A DNA stretch of 20,415 nucleotides from a virus. A model generated the notes under the pieces. That model was not told the DNA's origin. It did not search any database and worked only from the letters and a program-made list of their open reading frames with translations. Positions 6,544 through 12,253 of this stretch are shown in pieces. Position 1 is the stretch's first letter; the number at the start of each line of letters is the position of its first letter. Made by a program: the position numbers and the translations under genes. The stretch spans positions 1 through 20,415 of IMG/VR virus record IMGVR_UViG_3300042261_000928. One strand, 5' to 3'.

Positions 6544-7463
6544 TGATTCATACTCTCGATTTCTGCGATTGCCGCAAGTATCGGGTAGACCTGCTGGGGC
6601 ACTACGGCGTTTCCGAGTGCTCCAATTCGGTCCACGCATCCGGGAAACCCATGAACCATTCGCACCACTGCGGGTTCAGAGTCAAACCGCTCAACTCCTG
6701 ATTGCCTTCCTTTAGAAATTCGCAGGCCAAAAAATCCTCTATCTGCCCACGGTGTTGACCCGCCCTGGCACGTTTCCAGCAAACTCCGTCTGTGCCTACA
6801 GACTTTCTGAGAGTTGGTATCAGCCTGTGCCTGGCATCGTGGTGCAGAATGTGAGTTAGTGATACTGAGTGCCGCCCCCCCCCCCTGTCTAGATTCGAAT
6901 CTGCTCGTGGATTCGACACGTTGTATTTGTCGAATCTTACAAGAGTGGGCAACAATGAAGATTCTCTCTCTCTTGTGCCACGCCCCCACGTCAGCAGCTT
7001 CCAACAAGAATGGCCACCCTTGGTAACCCGCATCCTCCAACCCGTCGAGAACCCTGTCAAGTCCTCTACGCACGAGCTCACCAACGTTCTCAGCAATAAC
7101 CCAAACTGGCTGTAACTCTCGTATGACTCTGAACATCTCAAACCACAGTCCTGAGCGTTCCCCGTCGAGTCCGGCGCCTTTCCCTGCGATGCTAATGTCC
7201 TGACAGGGGAACCCGCCCGAGAGCAGCGTGATTCCCTGGATTCCTCTTCTCCGAACAGACTCTCCTGTAACTTCATGAATATCACTCCATCTCGACACGT
7301 CGGGCCAGTGTTTGGCTAACACTTTCTGGCAGAACGGGTCAATCTCACACTGCCCGACTGTTTCAAATCCCGCCCATTCAGCAGAGAGGTCTATTCCACC
7401 TATGCCGGTGAACGTTGAAAAATGGGTCAACCTCTTTGGTGAATGATTCTCAGTGGTTGGCAT
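6495..7463 (-). CDS. DNA (cytosine-5) methyltransferase
   Basis: A 322-residue m5C methyltransferase that moves a methyl group from SAM to C5 of cytosine. Motifs in order: I HFSTFTGIGGIDLS at 14-27, IV GGFPCQDIS at 83-91 with nucleophile C87, VI ENV 125-127, VIII KRERIFIVA 164-172, and X IGALGNAVVPQQ 280-291. The start is ATG 7463, because AAGGTGAT lies 5 bases upstream; the GTG three codons earlier has no good site. It overlaps the previous gene by 14 bases. The target-recognition part (about 173-262) is interrupted by an 11-G tract at residues 193-197. A second frame on the same strand across this half also carries methyltransferase-like motifs (see findings), so its C-terminus may vary. 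No cognate restriction enzyme is adjacent; self-protection of phage DNA is the likely role. Confidence 0.9.
   Translation of the reverse strand: MPTTENHSPKRLTHFSTFTGIGGIDLSAEWAGFETVGQCEIDPFCQKVLAKHWPDVSRWSDIHEVTGESVRRRGIQGITLLSGGFPCQDISIAGKGAGLDGERSGLWFEMFRVIRELQPVWVIAENVGELVRRGLDRVLDGLEDAGYQGWPFLLEAADVGAWHKRERIFIVAHSCKIRQIQRVESTSRFESRQGGGAALSITNSHSAPRCQAQADTNSQKVCRHRRSLLETCQGGSTPWADRGFFGLRISKGRQSGVERFDSEPAVVRMVHGFPGCVDRIGALGNAVVPQQVYPILAAIAEIESMNQWLWTQCQPSLRSSHA
6875..6885 (-). repeat. Homopolymer tract of 11 G (minus strand) inside the C5-methyltransferase gene
   Basis: Eleven uninterrupted C on the plus strand, read as Gln-Gly-Gly-Gly-Ala in the annotated frame. Removing one base joins the upstream frame to the alternative downstream frame ending at 6602. 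Tracts of this length are prone to replication slippage and also to sequencing error. Confidence 0.9.
6891..6936. repeat. Palindrome and inverted repeat beside the G tract
   Basis: AGATTCGAATCT at 6891-6902 is a perfect 12-bp palindrome. Next to it, GATTCGACA (6910-6918) and TGTCGAATC (6928-6936) form a 9-bp perfect hairpin with a 9-base loop. All share the core ATTCGA. On the transcript they lie just 5' of the G tract. Confidence 0.7.
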
Positions 7464-8040
7464 TGGGATCACCTTCGCTCGCCAGGTCGCTGATGAGGTC
7501 GAGGACTTTATCTAGAGCCAGAACACTCCCTATCGCTCGATTCATCGCTATGGAGCGCTCACAACGTTGTGCAGTTGCCGACTCTTTATCAGCCTCGTCC
7601 CACATCGCCTCGACATTGGCGCGGAGGGATTGCACGAACGCGACCTTGCGCTGCACTTCGGCGACGGCAGGGGAGGGGTTGGTGAGAGCAGCTTTCGCAC
7701 GACCGATCATGTTGGAAAAGAATATCGGAACGTGAACATAACCGAGTCCAATACGAAGTTGAAGCCCATCCATTACCTCCACATCAGCTAAGCCACTCAA
7801 AGCCTCCCTCAGCACCGCCGCCTCAGCAGTCGCCGCGTCCCTCTCCTGCTGTAGGCTCTCGGCACGTGCGACGGCGGCGGTGAGCTTCGTTTCTAACTCA
7901 CGTGCCTTGCAACAACAGCTTTGACGGACGTATCCATCAGAATGGCGTTGTGCTGTCCCACATCCCCAATGCCTCCATCCTTTGCGATTGTTGAAGGTCA
8001 TATCAGATCCGCAACGCGGACACTTGCTCTGCTCACTCAT
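7450..8040 (-). CDS. Zinc-ribbon plus coiled-coil phage protein (Lar/Ead-type)
   Basis: A 196-residue protein. The N-terminus has CPRCGSDMTF then WRHWGCGT, a small zinc ribbon like that of phage restriction-alleviation (Lar-type) proteins. Residues about 45-85 form an Ala/Glu/Arg-rich coiled coil (ELETKLTAAVARAESLQQERDAA). The rest is helical. Proteins of this build are common in phage accessory regions and poorly understood. ATG 8040 is chosen because AGGAGTGAT lies 4 bases upstream; the GTG at 8049 is part of that site. It lies just upstream of the C5-methyltransferase, so a shared anti-restriction role is possible but inferred. Confidence 0.6.
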   Translation of the reverse strand: MSEQSKCPRCGSDMTFNNRKGWRHWGCGTAQRHSDGYVRQSCCCKARELETKLTAAVARAESLQQERDAATAEAAVLREALSGLADVEVMDGLQLRIGLGYVHVPIFFSNMIGRAKAALTNPSPAVAEVQRKVAFVQSLRANVEAMWDEADKESATAQRCERSIAMNRAIGSVLALDKVLDLISDLASEGDPNANH

Positions 8041-8051
8041 CGGTATCACTC

Positions 8052-8249
8052 CTATTGTTCGTATCCTACGGCATAGCTTCGCCTGCCGTGCGATGAGCTA
8101 CCTGTAGGCATCCCAATAGTTCCACCTGTCTTTACAGCCATAGTAGGTTTTGGCGTATCACCCATACACCGACTACACAAAACCGGCACACCAGCCCATT
8201 CTATTCCTATCGCTTTTGGAACCGGTCTTCCACACTTATTGCAGTTCAC
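8052..8249 (-). CDS. Small zinc-finger protein
   Basis: A 65-residue protein with two CxxC pairs, NCNKCGRPVPKAIG and VLCSRCMGD, spaced as in small zinc ribbons, followed by a Gly/Ser-rich basic tail. It starts with GTG at 8249, overlapping the previous stop as GTGA, with AAGGAGA about 10 bases upstream. Function unknown; the DksA/TraR-like CxxC layout is only a loose resemblance. Confidence 0.6.
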   Translation of the reverse strand: MNCNKCGRPVPKAIGIEWAGVPVLCSRCMGDTPKPTMAVKTGGTIGMPTGSSSHGRRSYAVGYEQ

Positions 8250-8674
8250 TTCTGCTCACTCTCCTTCGGTGCTGCGTGCGCGGCAAGGATGCTATCCGCA
8301 TCCGCAATCGTTTCCTTCAGATATTCCATAAACTCAGGGGTGTTGGAGCCATCGACGCACATCGCCACTCCACCAAGTTTGCTCAGTGCCCCCTCCAACT
8401 CCTCCACCCGCGTCCTCAGTGCCTCGTGGCTGGCGATGAGGCGGGGGATGTCGGTGCGGGAATTGGCTATGAGCTGACAATTTGCTTCTACAGGTTGTGA
8501 TTGATCCCCGGCAGCCGATACAATTGTTACTCGCTTGCTACCCCGCAATTGACGAACAGTGCGAACGCGGTGAACAAGTGCGTCTGGAGCGACTTCCCAC
8601 GGTCCCTCCGTAGCTCTATCAGCTCTCTCCCCCATCTCCGCGATCTCCTGCGCGGTCAGGATGTCAGTCGCCAT
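8246..8674 (-). CDS. Ead/Ea22-like coiled-coil phage protein
   Basis: A 142-residue protein. It contains ATEGPWEVAPDA near residue 20 and then ANSRTDIPRLIASHEALRTR and VEELEGALSKL, a helical segment repeatedly seen in phage Ead/Ea22-type accessory proteins. No catalytic motif is seen. ATG 8674 is clear from an ideal AAGGAGG site 9 bases upstream, and it overlaps the previous gene by 11 bases. The open frame continues upstream to 8755, but that part is a shadow of the preceding gene. Confidence 0.65.
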   Translation of the reverse strand: MATDILTAQEIAEMGERADRATEGPWEVAPDALVHRVRTVRQLRGSKRVTIVSAAGDQSQPVEANCQLIANSRTDIPRLIASHEALRTRVEELEGALSKLGGVAMCVDGSNTPEFMEYLKETIADADSILAAHAAPKESEQK

Positions 8675-8876
8675 TGGTTTCGGCCTCCTTGTCGTCGGAC
8701 AAGAGTATGGTTTCGATGATACCAAACACATTATCCAGCCTTTTCTTAATGTCATCGCGCCTATTCCGACTCAGGTTTGTTAGCTTGAAGTCAACAGACC
8801 CCGCTACACCATACTCATTCTTGTGTGGCCTTGGGTCATATGTAACCGGTCTTACGATTTTGACCTTTCTATCCAT
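8664..8876 (-). CDS. Small hypothetical protein
   Basis: A 70-residue protein with a beta-rich N-terminal half (DRKVKIVRPVTYDPRP), a middle SVDFKLTNLSR and a helical end (RDDIKKRLDNVFGIIETILLSD). Not recognised. ATG 8876 follows AAGGAGG by 10 bases. An in-frame ATG at 8930 would overlap the previous stop (ATGA) but has no ribosome binding site, so I prefer 8876. Confidence 0.55.
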   Translation of the reverse strand: MDRKVKIVRPVTYDPRPHKNEYGVAGSVDFKLTNLSRNRRDDIKKRLDNVFGIIETILLSDDKEAETNGD

Positions 8877-8926
8877 AATCCTCAATCCTCCTTCTTCTGT
8901 GCCGGGTCCGATACCCGACCGTATAA

Positions 8927-9472
8927 TCAAACGGAAGTGCCGCCAGGCACTTCAACCCGTCTGAGTAGTCCCATCAGTGCATCGTCAAATGGCCTGAGCC
9001 ATTTCTCATAATCCTGCTGAAAACCGCTTCGTGAATCCCATCCCTCCTTTGGTGTATAATCAATCACTAACCGGCCACTCAACCCCTTGGTTATTCTCGC
9101 GCCCCAGGCGCGAAAGCCGTACAGCAGGCCGTGCAGTTTCGGGTTCTCTTCGCGAATCGAAGTAAGCACCAATTCCCACAATGGATGATCTTTCTCCAAA
9201 TCGGGCCGGGGGTCTGCCGTGCTTTGCAGCTCCTCAAGATCGACAGGCATAAGATTGTTGACGGCCTTGGCTTCATCCACGATGGATTCAACAGTCTTGC
9301 CGGAAGCAATCTGTTGGAGCTCGGTAAGTATTTGTGCGCGGTAGCGCACAATCTGCTTGCGCAGAGTCTCAGTGATCTTCTCTTTCGGCCCCGCTGAAAA
9401 CGTTGTGCCATCACTTGACAGTTCAACCTTGATACCACGGGCAATCAGAAATGGAAGGTAGGCAGTAGCCAT
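8927..9472 (-). CDS. Protein with TubC-like N-terminal module, unknown function
   Basis: A 181-residue protein. Its first 50 residues (LPFLIARGIKVELSSDGTTF, then PKEKITETLRKQIVRYRAQILTELQ) have the layout of the TubC-type docking module: helix, short beta hairpin, then two helices with a K/R-x-x-I/L-L end. Such modules occur on megasynthases and, from memory, also beside primases of mobile elements. The remaining 130 residues are not recognised. The ATG at 9472 shares one base with the primase stop (TGATG) and has GGAGGT 7 bases upstream, so the two are translationally coupled and may act together in replication. Confidence 0.6.
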   Translation of the reverse strand: MATAYLPFLIARGIKVELSSDGTTFSAGPKEKITETLRKQIVRYRAQILTELQQIASGKTVESIVDEAKAVNNLMPVDLEELQSTADPRPDLEKDHPLWELVLTSIREENPKLHGLLYGFRAWGARITKGLSGRLVIDYTPKEGWDSRSGFQQDYEKWLRPFDDALMGLLRRVEVPGGTSV

Positions 9473-12030
9473 CAAAATACCTCCATATCGTGGTCTTCCG
9501 CCCACTGGGCGAAGTCCTCTTCTGTTGTTAACTTGTTGTCGAGTGACGCAAGTGACGCAATTTGGGCTGTTTTGGAAAAGTCTTCTGATTCATTTCTTAC
9601 ATGAGGGGACTTTTCAAAATTACCCCGATTTGCGTCACTTGCGTCACTATTGAGCGTGGAGCCATCCCATAGATTGCCAGTTGAACCATTTCTTAAGGCA
9701 ATACCTTGAAGCATTCTGATGCCACCAGTGCCCCTTGCAAGGTCGATATCATCCCTCTGTGTCAGGCTTTTCGAAAACCACTGTGTTGCTTTAAACGCCG
9801 GACGACGAACCTCAATGGAGCACCACTCCAGATATTCACGCCAGAGCTTGTTGACTTCGATAGATTCATCCAACCCGAGCACACACTTCTGGTCGATGAA
9901 CTCGGCAAGCGGGTCCTGTTCGTCAAAGAGCCTGTTTATCTCCCTACGAATCGCAGGCGGCACCTGCAGGCCATTCTTCTGCCATTCCAGACAGCCCCGC
10001 ACGGCCCAGGCAAAGATACCTTCAACCTCACTTGTCAATTTCTCCCACAGCCGATCATCCTTGATCGGAAGCTTGCCCTCTTCAGGATCATAGAACCGCT
10101 GCCTGAAAGGCACTATCTTGACGCGCCGCTTCATCGCGAAACTCTGCGACCTGATTCTTGGCACGTCGTTTGTCGAGAAGACAACCTTGAACGTCGGCAC
10201 GTAGGTGAAGAAACTCTTATAGAGATGCCGGCAGGTGACTGGGTCGCGGCCTGATATACGCTTTAGAAGCGGCTCGTTGAACGCCTGGTGTTCGTCGGCT
10301 TCCGATGCGGTTACAAGGCGGCTGCCGACGAGTGATGCAAGGTCTGCGGTTGACGTGTCGTTGCGCTCAACGAAGGTCGTAACCGGGGTGTTACGCACGT
10401 AGTCCCCGAGCACGCGGCAGATGATCTCGACGAACTTGGATTTGCCGCACTGCCCGCGCCCGTAGAGGATGAATATGGACTCTTCACGGGTATCGCCTGT
10501 CAGGCAGTAGCCGATCATACGCTGTGCAAAGCTCGCGATGTCGGAGTCCCCGACGAATACCTCGTCGAGGAACTGAAGGAAACGCGGACATTGTGCCTCC
10601 GGCACAAAGTTGATCGGTGCCATCTTGGCGATCATATCGCTTTGGCGATGCTCGTGCAGCATGCCCGTGCGAAGGTCTACGGTTCCGTTCTGGCAGTTGA
10701 TGAGCCAGTGATCGGCATCGAGCTCGCTTGATCGCACGGGTATGCCGGGGCAATACTGAGCAAGCCCTATCATCGCTTCAAGTCGGGGTTTGGATTCGCT
10801 TTTGCGGATATGACCGAACATCTGCTTGGCTTTGTCTGGGTCGGTTATGTCCTTCAGGAGGTCATACATGCTGCGCACGGTGTCCCTTGCGATGCGCTCT
10901 ATCTCGCCGGTTGTATCATACTGCCAATGACTTCCACACCAGTGCAGCCACTGGCGTGCGTCTACATCGAAGCGAAGCTCAGCACCGTAGATGTCGATCA
11001 TATACTCGGCATTGCCGAGGTCCGTCAGGTGGGTAAGGTTGGGGATATAGTCCACCTCGCCCGTATTGGGGTTAACGCCCGTCTCTTGGGCGCGGGCGAC
11101 CCGCTGAGGGCCCGTGTAGGCGTTCCTGGTGTCGTGTATGGCTTTTGTGATCGTGCGCTCGCGGTAGTCGTCACGGTCCCACTTGTCACGGTAGAGTCCG
11201 GACATCCGGAACAGCCTGTCGATTCGTTCGGCGTCGCCAGCAGTCCAGAACGCAAGGTGATTGCATAGTGCCTGGTCGGCGGCGCTCCAGTCGTTGCCAT
11301 ACTCGGAAATGTTGCCGTTCCAAAGAAGGCAGAATGCCGCCCCGTTCCGTGGCGAGGATATCGCCTTGGTTATGAGCTCTTCATCGGTCAGGGTCATCGG
11401 GGTGACCTGATTCTGTGTCACGCGGCCCTTGCGATGCTTCCTGCCGCCTGCGGCGACAGCCGCATCTTCCGGGATGTCGGACGGGAAGAGCTTGGCATAG
11501 AGCCCGGCAATCTCGTTTGCCGCGGGCTGAATACGTCCGTTTGTGCCCGGCACAAGGTCTCCGGTCATCACGATTGGTCGTGAGTGATCATAAAGCTCAA
11601 TCTGCGGGAACTCTTTGATGTTCCGGCAACGCGCGCCCGGCTTCTTGCCCTGGCAGATGATATGGATACCTTCGCCGGAGCGCGAAAACTCGGTATAGGA
11701 GTCGAAGTCGTTTATGATGGCTTGCGCCCACTCTTCGATTTTGCCTGCATCGTCCACGCAGTGGTCCAGATCGACGAACGTGTAAGGGTCTTCGCCCCAC
11801 AGCATATACTCGACGCCGTCATATCGAGGCGAAGCCTCGACTGCCGCATCGAAGGTGTCCCATCCGTCCGGTTCGTTTATCTTGGCACGAGCGCCGCCGT
11901 AGGGTTTGCGCGGGATCTTGGTAAGCTCTCCTGAGCCCTCAGCGGGCTCGAGCGAGTAGCAGACCCATTGAGCGCGTGCGCGCATCTCCTCCGGTATGTT
12001 CATCCATTGTGTTGTGGCTTTTGGTTTCAT
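9472..12030 (-). CDS. Primase-polymerase / SF3 helicase (D5-type replication protein)
   Basis: An 852-residue replication protein. N-terminal archaeo-eukaryotic prim-pol: FVDLDH 85-90 (metal-binding Asp pair), SRSGEGIH 116-123 and RPIVMTG 151-157. A linker domain near 268-300 (ERIDRLFRMSGLYRDKWDRDDYRERT) matches the helical PriCT-like part seen in phage NrS-1-type enzymes. C-terminal SF3 helicase: Walker A GRGQCGKS 524-531, Walker B region RLVTASEADE 571-580, motif C KVVFSTND 615-622, with the arginine-rich SFAMKRRVKI following. It would both make primers and unwind DNA at the phage origin. No other DNA polymerase is in the window. ATG 12030 has AGGTGGT upstream. Its last 150 bases contain a long inverted repeat (9542-9648), and the encoded tail (SDASDA ... 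ASLASL) looks shaped by that DNA rather than by protein function. Confidence 0.92.
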   Translation of the reverse strand: MKPKATTQWMNIPEEMRARAQWVCYSLEPAEGSGELTKIPRKPYGGARAKINEPDGWDTFDAAVEASPRYDGVEYMLWGEDPYTFVDLDHCVDDAGKIEEWAQAIINDFDSYTEFSRSGEGIHIICQGKKPGARCRNIKEFPQIELYDHSRPIVMTGDLVPGTNGRIQPAANEIAGLYAKLFPSDIPEDAAVAAGGRKHRKGRVTQNQVTPMTLTDEELITKAISSPRNGAAFCLLWNGNISEYGNDWSAADQALCNHLAFWTAGDAERIDRLFRMSGLYRDKWDRDDYRERTITKAIHDTRNAYTGPQRVARAQETGVNPNTGEVDYIPNLTHLTDLGNAEYMIDIYGAELRFDVDARQWLHWCGSHWQYDTTGEIERIARDTVRSMYDLLKDITDPDKAKQMFGHIRKSESKPRLEAMIGLAQYCPGIPVRSSELDADHWLINCQNGTVDLRTGMLHEHRQSDMIAKMAPINFVPEAQCPRFLQFLDEVFVGDSDIASFAQRMIGYCLTGDTREESIFILYGRGQCGKSKFVEIICRVLGDYVRNTPVTTFVERNDTSTADLASLVGSRLVTASEADEHQAFNEPLLKRISGRDPVTCRHLYKSFFTYVPTFKVVFSTNDVPRIRSQSFAMKRRVKIVPFRQRFYDPEEGKLPIKDDRLWEKLTSEVEGIFAWAVRGCLEWQKNGLQVPPAIRREINRLFDEQDPLAEFIDQKCVLGLDESIEVNKLWREYLEWCSIEVRRPAFKATQWFSKSLTQRDDIDLARGTGGIRMLQGIALRNGSTGNLWDGSTLNSDASDANRGNFEKSPHVRNESEDFSKTAQIASLASLDNKLTTEEDFAQWAEDHDMEVF
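9542..9648. repeat. Long inverted repeat with tandem 9-mer arms (candidate origin or operator)
   Basis: Outer arms 9542-9560 and 9630-9648 are a perfect 19-bp inverted repeat; each arm is two tandem copies of AGTGACGCA plus one base. An inner 8-bp inverted repeat (GAAAAGTC 9575-9582 with GACTTTTC 9608-9615) sits inside, with equal 8-base internal loops and a partly paired GGG/CCC step. Four 9-mer sites in a symmetric array inside the 3' end of a primase gene resemble iterons or an operator. Confidence 0.85.
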
Positions 12031-12052
12031 CCGTGTTGACCACCTGTGTCAA

Positions 12053-12253
12053 TCAATGCGCCCAGTGATCTGGCCGCCTGCGTCTTGGTGTGAACCTTAC
12101 TGTGCCTGCTTCAGACCGCGGGCTGATGAGCTGCTTCTGCCCCCGCGTGCGTTGCACTGAAGCGGCGAACTCTTTCGGATCGGCAGATGCTGAGCTTGGC
12201 TGCTTCTGATCCGATGTGAATGCGCCGGTGTCGGCAAGGTGCTCGGGTATCAT
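12053..12253 (-). CDS. Small basic, probably disordered protein
   Basis: A 66-residue protein rich in Ser, Ala, Gln and Arg, ending in a basic FTPRRRRPDHWAH tail, with no hydrophobic core. Not recognised. Evidence for translation is good: the ATG at 12253 shares one base with the upstream helicase-methyltransferase stop (TGATG), with GAGGTG 5 bases upstream, and it fills the only gap between that gene and the primase. It could be a nucleic-acid-binding accessory, but this rests only on charge. Confidence 0.5.
   Translation of the reverse strand: MIPEHLADTGAFTSDQKQPSSASADPKEFAASVQRTRGQKQLISPRSEAGTVRFTPRRRRPDHWAH

Noticed and set aside
6544-6639. Upstream extension of the small Cys/His-rich gene
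   Set aside because: That part (RGPNWSTRKRRSAP) is Arg/Pro-rich, lies wholly inside the methyltransferase motif X region in another frame, and has no good ribosome binding site.
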